From Helicostylum pulchrum (taxonomy: Eukaryota; Mucoromycota; Mucoromycetes; Mucorales; Mucoraceae), in the NCBI GenBank assembly GCA_025677825.1, contig JAIXMO010000051.1, positions 62,001-126,000 on the forward strand: 64,000 nucleotides of DNA. Direction: 5' to 3'. The position numbers were made by a program, and so were the translations under genes. The stretch's first letter is position 1, and the number at the start of each line of letters is the position of its first letter. Of this stretch, positions 47,198-60,428 are shown piece after piece. The notes beneath the pieces were generated by a model. The model searched no databases. It worked only from the letters and a program-made list of their open reading frames with translations, and had not been told where the DNA came from.

Positions 47198-48889
47198 ATG
47201 TTAAACAAAAATAACGAAAAGATACAAACAACAACAGATCAAGAAGAAGTAGAAGATACTTCAAGTTTTTCTTCCAAAGATTCCATAGGAAACAATGGGC
47301 ATACTTTGAAACGTGGCCTGAAAGCTCGTCATATCCAAATGATCGCGCTGGGTGGTACAATTGGTACGCAATGATGCCCAAAAATAAAATATACCACCGT
47401 TATTCATTTATAATTTATAGGTACCGGTCTATTTATGTCTTCGGGTTCTGCAATCGCAAATGGTGGTCCTGGTGGTGCTCTCGTCGCTTATGGTCTCGTT
47501 GGAATCCTCGTATTTTGTGTTATGATGAGTCTAGGTGAAATGTCAGCACTTATTCCTGTAGCAGGTTCATTCTCACATTTTGCTTATCGCTTCGCAGACC
47601 CATCTCTAGGGTTTATGTTGGGTTGGGTTTATTGGGCAAACTGGGCCGTGGGTGTCGCAGCAGAACTGACGGGAGTTTCCATGATCATGGAATTTTGGAT
47701 TACAAGTATCAACAGTGTGGTTTGGGCAGTTATCTGTCTTGCCATTTTAGTTGCGCTAAATGTTTTTTCTGTCAAGGGATACGGTGAAGTAGAGTACTGG
47801 ATTTCGTTTGTTAAAATTATTGTGGTTGTAATATTTGTTATTGTTGGTATTTGCGTTGATACAGGTGCAGTAGGAGGCGTTAACTATGGTGTTTCTAACT
47901 TTCACTTACCCGGTGGTGCTTTTCCTAACGGTTTCCTAGGCGTATTTAACGTGTTTATCAATGCAGCTTATTCGTTTAATGGTGTTGAAATTGTTGGTAT
48001 TACAGCAGGAGAATCTACTAATCCTCATAAGACGGTTCCTACCGCAGTTAAACAAGTATTTTATCGTATCATCTTGTTCTATATCCTCTCTATGCTTGTT
48101 ATCGGTCTTGTTATACCCTACGATGATCCCAATCTTTTAAATGGTGGTAGTGATATTTCAGTTTCACCCTTCACACTTGTTTTCCAAAAATCAGGTGCAG
48201 CTTGGGCTGCAGATATGATGAATGCTATTATTTTAATCACGATGATTTCCGCTGGTAACTCTGGTGTTTATTCCTCCTCTCGTACACTCATGTCTTTGGC
48301 AAACGATGGGTTCGCTCCTCGATTCTTTAATCGAGTTAACAGATGGGGTATTCCTATCTGGTCAGTTTTAGCTACATGTTTTGTTGGTTGTATCGCGTTC
48401 GTGACCTCTTTGTTTGGTGCGGGAGTTGTATTTAATTGGTTGGTTAATTTAACTTCGCTTGCAGGATTGATTACTTGGGTTAGTATCTCGATTACGCATC
48501 TTCGGTTCCGTCAAGGATACGTATCGCAAGGAAGATCGCTTACAGCACTTCCTTATCGATCCCCATTCTTTCCTTGGGGAGATTGGATTGTAATTATTGC
48601 GGGAACAGTAATTATTTTTGGTCAGGGGTATCATACTTTCCTTGCACCTATTGAACCATCTGAAATTATATCTAGTTATATCGGATTGGTATTGGCAGTG
48701 ATACTTTACGTAGTACATAAAGTGTGGAAAAGACCCGCACTTGTCAAGAATGTGGAAATGGACTTTGAAACAGGTACATTTCAAGACACTGTTATTGACA
48801 TACGTGAAGAAGACGGATTAGATAAAAATGGTAACCCTATACCAAAATGGAAACGTATTTGGAACAAGACAATTGCAATTATAGCCTAA
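47198..48889 (+). CDS. amino-acid permease (APC/YAT family), copy 2
   Basis: A paralogue of the preceding permease, 544 residues from two exons (47198-47363, 47421-48889). The intron lies inside the TM1 signature (GGTIG|TGLFMSSG), where copy 1 is uninterrupted. The N-terminal tail (MLNKNNEKIQ, then a Ser/Glu-rich stretch) has diverged from copy 1, while the membrane core is nearly collinear. Differences cluster in the tails and in a few loops (for example NGGSD for NGSDN before helix 7, and YRSPFFPWGDW for YVAPFFPFCDI). Codon bias is weaker than in copy 1, with more A/T-ending codons, consistent with lower expression. Specificity is unknown. It is the same family and general role as copy 1. 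Confidence 0.92.
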
Positions 48890-49059
48890 AAGAAAAAAAA
48901 AGAGAATTATTCCCCAAAAACTACTTCCCCATTCTTTTTTTTTGCTTGCATTTTCAATTACTAATTTAGACTTTTATGTAATAAACAAATAATATACTTT
49001 TTCTTGTGACCAATATTTTCATTTCTTTTTCTTTATTATTTTATCCTATTCCTATTCAA

Positions 49060-50442
49060 ATGAGTACTCGCCAAGAAAGACCTTTAGGTGTACTAGAAAA
49101 GTACCAAACTTCAAAGCACTTGACTCGTGCTTATGGAAACATCTGCATGACAGCTACTTTGGAGCATGATGTCAACGATGAGGCAACCACTTTATTCTAC
49201 ATGCGTCATTTCCAACCTGCTTTAACGCGTCTTATTGAAAAGCACGCTGCTCTTTCTATGGTTGTACGAGACAAAGCTGAAAGTACTGTTCATTTTGAAC
49301 AACTTACAAGTATCGACCTTGCAAAAGTAGTTACCATTGAAACAGACTCCATGTCCCTACAGGAACTTATTAAAGAACAGACCACAACTGAGTTTGACTT
49401 GGACTCTTTGCTTCCACTTTGGCGGTTCAAGATTGTGGCCGATTCATCAACGACCTGTATCGTATCGCTGGCTTTACATCATATTATCGGTGACGGTATG
49501 AGCCTATGTATTATTTGGGACGCACTGTTACAAGAATTGAACAGTGAAAAGGAACAAGAAGGAAAAGCTAGCATTGTACCAGTCAAGCACCTTAAATTAC
49601 CATTGCCGTATGAATTATCTAACGCCCCACAAATTTCAATCGTATGGGATGTTTTACCTGTTGTACTTAAAAGTTTAGTTCCCAAAGTTCTACCAATTTC
49701 TATTGCACGTATGGTCAACCCACTTAGTACGGAAGGTTGGAAAGGAGACTTTGCAGCAGTAGAAGAGGAGCCACATAGTACACAGGTACGCACAATTTAT
49801 GTGCCCTTTGACATTTGGAAACCAATCACAGAAGAATGTAAACGACGAGGTATTTCACCTCATGCAATTATTTTTGTTACAATGATGTTGGCATGGAAAC
49901 AATTATATCCTGGTCAAACGACAGAAGTTGCGACTCCGATCAATTGCCGTGCATCGTGTCACCCAGTAGTTCCATCCAACGTTATTGGTAATTATGTTGG
50001 CGCTTATACAAGTGTTTGGACACCAAAACAACTCGATATAAAAGATATATGGAAAGCGGCAAAGAAATATCATCAAGATTTAAAAGCGAATAAATTGGAA
50101 GCAAGTAAACAATCATTATTTTTAAAATTCTTGCCTGAATATCCAGCATCGTACTGTGACTATTGGTACGACAAGCGTAAAAATTCATCAATGGGAAGAG
50201 CAGGCGGATTAGAACTTTCTGATCTAGGACGATTCAATTACGAGGGTAATATGTGGAAGTTACGCGAAATGTACTTTTGTCAAAGTGCACAAACGTTTAC
50301 CACTGCATTAGGGTTGAATTCGATTTCTGTCAATGATGAACTGTATTGTACGCTTGGGTGGCAAAACGGTGCACTTGATCTTGGTAAGATTAGTATGTAT
50401 CACGATACTTTTATTAGTATCTTAAAGGGTATACCTTTATAA
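49060..50442 (+). CDS. alcohol acetyltransferase-like protein (BAHD/condensation-fold)
   Basis: An intronless ORF of 460 residues starting MSTRQERPLG, 170 bp after the second permease. It has the condensation-fold signature HHIIGDGMSL (about 138), where the second His of HHxxxDG is catalytic, and N-terminal strands typical of the alcohol acetyltransferase (AATase) family. Yeast Atf1/Atf2 make volatile acetate esters from acetyl-CoA and alcohols. Other members modify sterols, sugars or lipids. A clear second DFGWG-type motif is not evident. There is no signal peptide or strong membrane segment. The substrate cannot be predicted. The missing introns contrast with most neighbours but not with permease 1. 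Confidence 0.75.
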   Translation: MSTRQERPLGVLEKYQTSKHLTRAYGNICMTATLEHDVNDEATTLFYMRHFQPALTRLIEKHAALSMVVRDKAESTVHFEQLTSIDLAKVVTIETDSMSLQELIKEQTTTEFDLDSLLPLWRFKIVADSSTTCIVSLALHHIIGDGMSLCIIWDALLQELNSEKEQEGKASIVPVKHLKLPLPYELSNAPQISIVWDVLPVVLKSLVPKVLPISIARMVNPLSTEGWKGDFAAVEEEPHSTQVRTIYVPFDIWKPITEECKRRGISPHAIIFVTMMLAWKQLYPGQTTEVATPINCRASCHPVVPSNVIGNYVGAYTSVWTPKQLDIKDIWKAAKKYHQDLKANKLEASKQSLFLKFLPEYPASYCDYWYDKRKNSSMGRAGGLELSDLGRFNYEGNMWKLREMYFCQSAQTFTTALGLNSISVNDELYCTLGWQNGALDLGKISMYHDTFISILKGIPL

Positions 50443-51275
50443 AACATATATCGTGTTACAAGTATTATGATATCTTGTCATGGGGGGAGTAAATAATAAC
50501 AATAAAAGTCTTGTTTCAAAAATAATTTATATTCTGGATGGAAGCGTGATTAAAACAAGGTAGCTTAAATTACATTATATTTATATTTGTATATTAATGA
50601 TGAAACCCAGCGCAGAGAGTCATCCTTTCATGCTTTCGAGAAAAAAAAAATAGTATCTATTATGTTACAATAGAATAAACTCATGGTAACAGATAGTATT
50701 TAGCTGTCAATAGCGTGTTTTTTGTCACTGTATCCTTGATCTAATAGACTATGTATCGGCATTTGGATAGGCATAAACGCGCTTGTTTTATTTCTACCCA
50801 TTTCCTTTTTATCTAGTACTAAGATCTTGTATGTTACATACTATACTATTAAACTGAAGTATAAGTACAAGTTATATACATATAAAGTTGTCTAAAGTTG
50901 TAAAGTGTAATAAACTCTTTTGTACTCGGCAAAAAGAAAAGACAACCAAATAGGCTCTTAATGAAGAATAAATATTCAGTAGTTTTAGCGTCGGCTATAA
51001 ACTGAATCCTGCAGACAATTATGCTAGGTATAGATACTATCTTGTGATTTTTATCCTAAAATAGAGTCATTTAATCAAATACAAGAGTACGAAGAGATAG
51101 TGATGGCAACTCGAAATGGGCTTGATTGCCAATTCGCGAAATACCATTTTAATTTCCGCTCACGCCCTAAAAAGAACCATGAGCACTGTATATATTTTTG
51201 TTATTTTTTTTTCCCTTTTATATATACACTTTTTTTTTTTTTATACATATACACACATTTAGATAAAGAAACATA
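50443..51275. other. intergenic region upstream of Cdc42
   Basis: AT-rich, with a T-rich stretch (about 51195-51240) before the Cdc42 start. I see no gene or repeat. Confidence 0.5.
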
Positions 51276-52020
<745 letters not shown>

Positions 52021-52206
52021 AATAAATAAATAATAATAATAATACTCACACAATAACTATATAATACAAGAACGCACCTTCGTAACGAATGCAAACTCGC
52101 ATATATACTCTTTAATGAATAAAAAAAACCAAAAAAAACAGACATTTTATTTCGAACTCTTTACTGATCATTTACAGTCACGAACAAACTACATTTAAAG
52201 ATATAT

Positions 52207-52245
<39 letters not shown>

Positions 52246-52977
52246 TTTCTTGTAAGGGCAGTTGCGATAGGTCACGGCTGAAATAATATCTTTAATAGGT
52301 TGTGTTTTTGGCGTACCTGGGAAGAGTACAACTCTGATTAAAAAAAACATTTGAACACTCCCTTTTAACCTTCGTACGACTTTTTGCATACAGGATTTCC
52401 CCCATTGCTTTTTAAGATGAAGTTTGGAAGTTGAGTTTTTAATAGGCTAGTTGCTATTCCAAACACATTCTTCCTGCTTTTTTTTTTTTTTGCAGGTATC
52501 ATGAATTCCCTTATTGATAATAAAGATCATGAGAGTGCTTAGCTCTTTTTTTTAAAAGAAATAAATAATTATGAAAGCATTATTTACTTTGGCTTCTTTT
52601 GGACAGCAGGTGTGCGTATAGGATCACTGCTTTTGGACCGGATAGCCTAAAATACGAAAGTACGACGTTTGGCGGGAGTGATTAGTTTGTGTACTTATTA
52701 CATTTCATTTATTCTTTTATCTCCGTCTTAGCTATGGACTATGTAAGCGAATGCGCATTTTTATACAGTCTACTCTTGTCAAATTAACATAAAAAGTATC
52801 CTCAACAAATCTATGGCTAAAGGTATGTGCTCTACCTAGTCTTACTTAGTGAGTCCGGGTCTTATCGTACGTCTAACTGAGTCGTCATTTCGGCATTGTC
52901 TCTTTTTGGTAGTAATGTTATTACTCTACAAAGTATCACCTATAAATATTTAGGCGAAAATAAGGGTCTGGTTTTTA
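52021..52977. other. intergenic region
   Basis: Cdc42 3' region, then spacer up to the second palindromic element. It holds an AG dinucleotide repeat (52208-52242) and no gene. Confidence 0.55.
52208..52242 (+). repeat. (AG)n microsatellite
   Basis: About 17 AG units, likely length-polymorphic. Confidence 0.9.
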
Positions 52978-54823
52978 GCCCACGGCTCTATTTGGGGGTG
53001 ACCCGGTTTAAGGGCAGGATCGATTTAAGAGTGGATTCCTCCAGAACATCCTCGGTCCCTCGATTTAACACTTCTATTTCCACTATTAGATTTAAGGGTG
53101 GAATCCAACTTCACAAAACTACTTAATGTATAAAATAAATTTAAAAGTGATAATAAAAAAAAAGCTTTATTTATATAAAATCGTCTAAGTAGTCTTCAAA
53201 AGCATACTATCAAGTCGATATTATTAAAACAAAAGGATAATAATCAAACTGATAGAGAGAGGATAGTAAATTAAACCTTAAAAAGTAATTAAAGTATAAA
53301 GACAGTCAATTTATACTTGAATGAAGCGAGTATCAGCAGTGAATCTTTAGACAATTAGCTAAGAAAAGTAATTAAATATAGACTGTTGCTGAGTGATGAA
53401 AAATTGGAAAGGAATACGACGTAAACCAAATAAAGTAAACGCAAAGATACCTTTTAGTCCTACATATTATAACTAGTAGTTTTTAAACACACTGTTGTGT
53501 GGCATTCCAATAAATAGCTTTGTACTATTTTAATTGACATCAATAAAAAATTTAATTGAATTCAACATAACTTTAATGTTTGAGCTCTTGCAGAAAACGA
53601 TACAAAGCATATTTTTTTGTACAATAACCTGGAAGGGTTCAAGAACCATTTAAAGTGTTTATAATTTATCATTGTTCATCCATTATCACCTTGAAAACGT
53701 GTCTTTTTAAGTAAATGTTTAGAAATAACTTCTAAAAAAAGTCATTTTTCGGTGATCGAAATAAGGTGTTTTCTTTGTGTAATTAAACATCAGGAAATAA
53801 TTCTTTTTTCCAAGTTACTTAGTAAAAGTTACTCCTTAAAATGCTATCTTTAATATCAATAAAAAAAAATGCTCGTTGTTTCATATCTTTCTTGATTTTT
53901 TCTACTTTTTTTTCGGTTGGTCGTTTGACTTTTTTGCTCATTTTGGGGTCAACCCCTTTGTGTTTTTGTAATTATTCTACAATTGCTCCAGATCTGCCTT
54001 GCCTTTCTTTGTGGAAAAAACAAGGATGCAATATTACTCTTTTTGGCGCATTTAATAAGAACACTGACCGAGTAACCACCGTTTTAGACGTTTTTTTTCG
54101 CTAGAATTTTAGTTAAGCGGTCCTTAAAATGGGGGTTTCTTTAAAGCGCATTTTCTCGCCCAGTTTTAGATGTAGCACTTTTATTTATAAGCATCCAATA
54201 TATAGTTTTTAAATATCTACAATTGTTGCTATAAACAAACACGGTAATAAAAAACTACATTTTACGTAATCGCGAAGCTCTGAAAATGGTTACACGGTGT
54301 TACACTAAAAAAGTGTATTTTTTTTCTCAAAAAAAAACATCCAAAATAGCGATTACTCTTTCAGTTTTTGCTTTAAAAGTATGATTTAAAATGGATTAAA
54401 AGCGTCTAAATGATTTCTATACCACACATGTTTTTTTCCACAAAGATAGGCAAATTAGATCCGGAGTAATGGTAAAAAAACCACCAAACCACAATAGGGG
54501 TTGACCCCAAAAATGAAAATCGAAAAAAAAACAGAAACGTTCGTTTTTAATTTTTTTATCAAAGATATAGCTAAAATAACTATTTGTATAAAAAAACTTG
54601 GGTTCAAAAAGCGTTTCCTGTTTCTTTAAAAAATAAAAACCAATATTTATTATAACTGCTAATTTTGGCAGTGATTTCTTATGTGAGCGATTATGTGAGC
54701 GATTATTGAAATTCAGGTAAGCTTTTTTTTTTAAAAAGTAATTATTCACTGCACGATATAATGGTATGTTCGAAGGATGGATTTCTTCCACATTTCGGCC
54801 TCCTTTAAATAGAGCCGCTACTG
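52978..54823. mobile_element. palindromic TA-flanked non-autonomous transposon, copy 2
   Basis: About 1.85 kb. It is collinear with copy 1 at 28506-30366 and very similar to it, with differences in homopolymer lengths and scattered substitutions. The right end, in reverse complement, reads CAGTAGCGGCTCTATTTAAAGG, and TA follows it. The left end is slightly eroded (GCCCACGGCTCTATTTGGGG) after TA at 52976-52977. The internal inverted arms encode look-alike peptides on opposite strands (PDLPCLSLWKK on plus near 53995, PDLICLSLWKK on minus near 54445), which shows the palindrome directly. There is no transposase. Confidence 0.75.
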
Positions 54824-55993
54824 TATATACATAAATATCTAATCAATTGTACTATTCGAATCTTCATCTACCGTAGTATTTATATCGCCGTACATAACTT
54901 TCATCGTTGCTTTTAGCTAATTGTCCTGATCGATATCTGATTACAAGTTCAAATAATTAGGTACTTGCGGGTATGGTAACCTAGTCAATAGTAGTTTTTT
55001 TGACATGATGATCCTCCTCTTCTTCTTTTTTGATCGAAAGAGTCCATGGCGATACTTTCTTTTATACAAGTAAAGCTAGTTATTTTATTTTATTGTTATT
55101 TTACTCCCTATTTTAACAAACCTCCGAATACCGCAATTGCATTAGACGGTTACTGATGTTTTTAAAGTATCCGTTATTTAGCTAGATACTCCGGTTTTTT
55201 TTTGCATGAACTAATCAATAGAAGTAATATGTTAAAATGGAAGCTTAGTAAGCTGATATAAATCAATTGTGACCAGAACCCAAAAAATGAAGTGCGTAAA
55301 TCAAATGATCGATTATCGTCATTAGCTCAACGACCAAGCATTGAGAAGTTAGGAAATACATACAGTATGATCTAATTGATACGTTATTTAAATCTGTGCG
55401 TTACGGGGAGTTTTATTTACATCTATCGGCTTCTTGTCGGGTCTATAACCCTTAAGGAAACATGTACACTTTTGTTAAAGCTTTCTATTTATTCAAACTC
55501 CTGCAAACAAATAGATTTCGATTTTACATGGTTGGTGTTTTTTTCATAGTTGATGAATTATGCTTGTATAAACGGTTCATTTTGATTTAATATATCGGAT
55601 TTTTGCATTAATATGTCTTTAGACGATTATCAAGATCTATTACATTGCATCTTTTTCAGACTTCTACCAACGTAACCTTACCTTTTTTTTCTTCTTGTAT
55701 CACTGCAATTCCTTTATTTTCCACTCTCTCTCATTTTACCATAATTTTTGTATGTGTACTTATTCTACTGGCAAGTCGTTTTTTAGTGCAAAACAGAGAA
55801 TGTATGTTCTTTGGGTGGTGTGACTTGTAGGGCTTTAATGATGGAAGGTAAAGTCTCTCTGCAGCGGTTTGGAGTTTCAATTGAAAAAGGGACTACTTTT
55901 TTTGTAATGTTTTTTTATTTATTTTTTTTCACTAGACCAAGTGCTTTTTTTTTCCTTTCCCTCTTTCTCAAAAAAGACAATAATTATATAATA
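54824..55993. other. intergenic region
   Basis: A 1.17 kb AT-rich spacer between the element and the SR-protein gene, with a T-rich leader before 55994. A few plus-strand frames of about 60-120 codons are hydrophobic or Phe-rich translations with no domain. No gene is recognised. Confidence 0.5.
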
Positions 55994-56730
55994 ATGTCAA
56001 CTAGAGTTTATATTGGTCGCCTTGCCCGTGATGCCACGAAACGTGATCTCGAACGTTTGTTTAAGAACTATGGAGATATTCGTGAGATCAACGTCAAGAC
56101 CGGTTTTGGTTTCGTTGAATTTGTTGATGAAAGAGACGCTAAAGATGTTGTTTACGACTTTCACGGTAAAAACTTTCTTGGTGAAAGGTAAAAAAAAAAA
56201 ATGCATATTGTAATATACTTTTTTTTCTTTAAAAAAAAAGAGAAGTGTATTATTTTTTAAAAGACACCTATAACTTATACTATCTATAAACTAGATTAAT
56301 TGTTGAAATTGCTCGTGGAGCTCGTCGTAACGATGAAAGACGTTCTAATCGTAACGATCGGTAAGTTTATTTTTTCTTTAAAAAAAAAAGCTAGGCATTT
56401 TTATATTCAACCGTCTTTATTATCTGTAGTCGTCGTTCTCATTATAGATTAATTGTTGAAAATATCGCTCCTGGAACAAACTGGCAGGTACGCATCGCTT
56501 TTTCTCCCTTCTTGTTACTTTTCAAAGAAAAAGTTACAAATTTTTTCCCCCATCCCCTACTTGTACTATTCTGGGTTAAATGATTTCTCATCATGCCGCT
56601 GGCTTGTCTCTTTTCTTTTATTGTGTGGGATTTCTTCCATCTTCATAGGACCTTAAAGATATGATGCGCAAAGCTGGTGAAGTCACTTTTGCTGATATCT
56701 CTCGCGAACGTTCATCTGAAGGGTACAGTA

Positions 56731-56761
<31 letters not shown>

Positions 56762-57570
56762 ATAAATTCTTATAGATCTTATTTTTATTTAATTAACATC
56801 TAGTATTGTTGAATTCGCTGTGCGCGATGATATGGAGTACGCACTTAAAAAGTTGAACGACCGTGAATTAAACGGTCAACGTGTCACTCTTCGTGAGGTA
56901 AAATAATACATGGCATAGAATTTAAAAGAAAAAGTTGACTAAAAAAAAATAATATTATGTGTAGGATACTGGACGTAGTCATTCTTCTCGCCGTTCTCGT
57001 TCTGCTTCCAAGTCTAGAAGCCGTTCTCCTCCCCGTCGTCGTAGACGCCGCTCTCCTTCTGTATCTAGATCAAGATCTCCTCCTCGTCGTCGTAACCGTT
57101 CTCCTTCAGTATCCAGATCTCGTTCTAGATCTAGATCTCATTCTCGTTCTCGTTCCATGTCTGGATCAAGATCTCCTCCCCGCAAGAGAGAGAAGCGTGA
57201 TCACTCTCGCGACGATAGCCGCGATGCTAGACGTGTCTCTGTCAAGCGTGAGCATTCTCGCGACGATAGCCGTGATGCTAGACGTACCTCTGTCTCTAGA
57301 AGCAGATCTCGCTCTCCCGCCAGATCTCCTGCTAGATCCCCCGCCAGATCTCCTGCTCGTTCTCCAGCTCGTTCTCCTGCTCGTTCTCCTGCTCATTCTC
57401 CTGCTCGTTCTCCTGCCAGATCTCCTGCTCGTTCTGATCAATCTCCCGCTAGATCCCCCGCTCGTAGTGAGGGAAGGTAAGAACTCTTTTTAATATGCAT
57501 AAGAAAAACGTGTATTTCTATTTATTTGTTTATTCACACACTTTATTTTAGTCCTATCAGAGAAGATTAA
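55994..57570 (+). CDS. SR-family splicing factor (two RRMs, RS/SPAR domain)
   Basis: A nuclear splicing and mRNA-export factor. Seven exons (55994-56187, 56295-56360, 56430-56487, 56649-56722, 56804-56897, 56965-57476, 57552-57570) encode 338 residues. RRM1 begins at the start (TRVYIGRL, then KTGFGFVEFVDERDAKDVV). RRM2 (about 95-170) has YRLIVENIAPGTNWQDLKDMMR and ELNGQRVTLRE, where TNWQDLKDMMR is the WQDLKD-type signature of SRSF1/Srp2-like RRM2. The C-terminal about 165 residues are an RS domain of RS, SP and SPAR repeats, substrates for SR protein kinases. The last exon adds SPIRED. There are several tandem SPAR repeats and two nearly identical RDHSRDDSRDARR blocks. Predicted binding is exonic enhancers, by family analogy. 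Confidence 0.92.
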
Positions 57571-57789
57571 AAAAAAAAATACAAAAATTTACTAATGCCA
57601 ACCATGTTTGGTCGTTTCCTTTTTTTTTTAAACAAAACATCTATCGCTCTCTGTTCTAGTTTTTTTTTTCTATCTATCTCTCTCCTCAACTCTTTTTTTC
57701 CCACCGTTGTAAAGTTTTTTTTTTTTTATAAAAAACAAGAACGAAATAAATCATTTTATTTTATTTTTGTAAAAAAAAAAAGAAGGAAA

Positions 57790-58741
57790 ATGTCCAACTA
57801 TTTGAATCGTTTGTAATTTAGGAAATGTACAAAAGTGTATTTGAATGTGTAGGGTGTTGATTTTTATTATTATAATAGTTACCCGTTACAGTCGCTAAAG
57901 TTATGGTTAAGACAGAGTAAACAGGTGATACCTAGTGTCACTTCACCATTAGCACACAACCAAGCTGCCAAAGCTGTAGAAAACACGTTGACGTTACTTG
58001 ACAGGCAATTGTTGAATTTTACAGTGATTAAAAAGCCATCATCTATACCTAATGCAGGTAACGCGACTTTTTAAATCTAAAATAAGGATTTGCATTAAAA
58101 CATATCTTGTGCTAGGGTATGGGGTCTATTTGAAAGGAACAAATCAAAAGAAGGGAGAGATCATCAGCTTCTATCCAGGCACAATTTATATGCCTTATGA
58201 ACCTATACTTTTCGTTAGTATAGCGAATCAATACATTCTGAAATGTGTTGATGGGCTATACATAGACGGTAAAAGAACTGGTTTATCGGGTAAAGTGTAT
58301 AAATCGTTGTATAGACGTGAAAATTGGCCTGGAGCTATTCAAATTAGTGATTGGACGTGGATGCATGATGATAATTTAGCGTAATACTCTATTTTAAGAT
58401 TTTTGCATATATTAAACTAATGCGTATATATAGAAATCCGTTAGCGGTAGGACAATTTGTAAACAATGGTACAAAAGATTATAAAGCCAATGGTAAAATT
58501 AAAAAAAAAATAGATGTATAGAAAAAGATAAGATTGATAACAGAAATATGTACTAGTTTGTTATCAAGAAGTCGACTTACCTATCAATTTCTCAAATGAA
58601 CTAAGAAGGTTCATACCAAACATGTATTGGGACGCACAAATGGATCCATTGTCTCACCCCATGAGAGTGGTTGTACTAGTTTCCCTAAGAGAAATTCAAG
58701 ACGGGGAAGAACTATTTTCAACTTATATGGATATAGTTTAA
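57790..58741 (+). CDS. SETD9-like SET-domain protein
   Basis: Five exons (57790-57812, 57879-58057, 58116-58380, 58434-58492, 58557-58741) encode 236 residues. The C-terminal two thirds resemble the animal SETD9 family in order: GYGVYLKGT, SFYPGTIYMPYEPILF, KCVDGLYIDG, SDWTWM, NPLAVGQFVNNG and VCYQEVDLP, ending EIQDGEELFSTY. NPLAVGQFVNNG stands where classical SET proteins have NHxxxPN, and GEELFSTY matches the final ELxFxY helix. A 23-nt first exon reading MSNYLNR and a short basic region precede it. SETD9's activity is uncertain, so methyltransferase activity is not claimed. The first-exon junction is the least certain boundary. The start lies 219 bp after the SR-protein gene. Confidence 0.72.
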
Positions 58742-60428
58742 GAGAACAGCCGTAATTCCCCATTTATTTTTTTATTATCAAAGTTCTACCAAATATAACT
58801 TGCCCTTTTTTTTTGTAACATTATTATCTAGCTTGTACAATAAAGGAAAAATCATACGTATATTTGGCTTTCGCAAGTGTAACAAAACAGAAAAAAAGTA
58901 AAATGTGTAGCTTACCCGAAAAAAACATTCTAGTCCAAATGGAGTATTTTACGTTTTTAATCCTTCTTTGCAAAAAAAAAAAAAAAAAGCAAAAAGAATC
59001 TATTCTAACTGAGATCAAAGCTTAATAGTTTCAAAGCCAGGAATAAAAGGGGAGAAGAGTACCAGGGTTACCTTTTGCTTATACAATTTAAACTTGTCAG
59101 AGGTCAAAAACTCATGTTTGAAATTTTTTTGGTGCTACCTCGTTATACTGGTTGGGTAAGTTATGACCTAGTTTCTTTGACTGTGATGTCAATTGTAATG
59201 TCTCAATAAGTAATACCTTCAAGGAGCCAAAATTATTGGAGAAAGTATACGCGCACGTGGATTTGTGGATTTGTCATGATTATCGAACTTTTTTACCATG
59301 ACATATAAAAAGTAGCTAGTTGAGCGATATAATGCCACTATTCGAGACATTATTAACTAATCTAGTTACACTTGGGTTAAAAAGGTACATGTGAAGAAAT
59401 AGTTTTTGTTTATTGTTTGTTGGTCCCTTTCTTTTTTTTACTGCAACCTTCTGAGATGAAGTGAAAAAAAAACAGATTATTTAATTAGTTTCTATTGGAG
59501 TTAGTAATCAGATGTTGCTACATATTTCCTTAACAAGAGTTCTTTAAATGGTAAAGTAATGTTAATACTTCAAGTAACTACTACAATGTTCCTGTTTAGA
59601 CTACGGGGTCTTATGGTGCTGCCGGACCACTTGGTGCGAACAGCCTACTATTAAGGTTACGGGTTTTTTGCAAAAATAAAATAAAAAAAAGAAGCTCCGA
59701 ACCAAGAAAAAAAAGAGCACATTGCACCCCGTGTCTATTTTCGTTGAGCTACGCTCGGTATTAAATTAACAATAAAGCGCGTACAATGCTTGGACCAATA
59801 CTTCCCGCTAGGGAAGGGTCATTTATCATCATTTTATACTACTGTGATGACAACTCTAAAATACTGGCTATGTGTGTGATTATAGTGTGGATAAGATTTT
59901 AATTAATTTGTGGTAATAGAGTACACGAAAACTATTACATTTTTGAAGTTGTGTGCAGTTTATTTTATTTTATTTTCCCATCGAAAAATAAATAAACTGG
60001 GTTTTAAAATTAAGGTCGCGGGCTGGTACGACGTTAGATTTATGATAAAGCGAGGTCAAGTCATTGGACAAGGGTAACTGACAAGTTGTTACACATAGAT
60101 AAGTAAGAATAAGAGCCCTTTTCACTCTGAGTCTTATCAACCAATAAAAACCTTTGTGAATCATTATTAAAGCTCACTATATTCTTCAAGTAAGATCAGT
60201 ACGATCTGATTAGATATTTTTTTTTAAGAAAAGGGATTTCTACATTTCTTTATTTTAATATGTGAAAAAAGAGGAATATATACAGTTATAATATTGCAAT
60301 GTGTAATAATTTAGAGTTGGGAAAGTAACCAAAGTGAGGGTTTTTTTTTTCTTCGTTTTTTTTTTGGGTGGGGGAATAATATTATTATACAGAATTAATA
60401 TGGGGATATTTGTTGTTGTTTTCAAAAC
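58742..60428. other. intergenic region
   Basis: A 1.69 kb AT-rich spacer, with a slightly more GC-rich patch at about 59590-59850 that has no ORF or cloverleaf. I see no gene. Confidence 0.5.

Noticed and set aside
57166..57441. Arg/Ser-rich minus-strand ORF over the SR gene
   Set aside because: A composition shadow of the SPAR repeats.
59590..59850. Slightly GC-rich patch checked for a tRNA or structured RNA
   Set aside because: No A-box/B-box pair or cloverleaf could be drawn.
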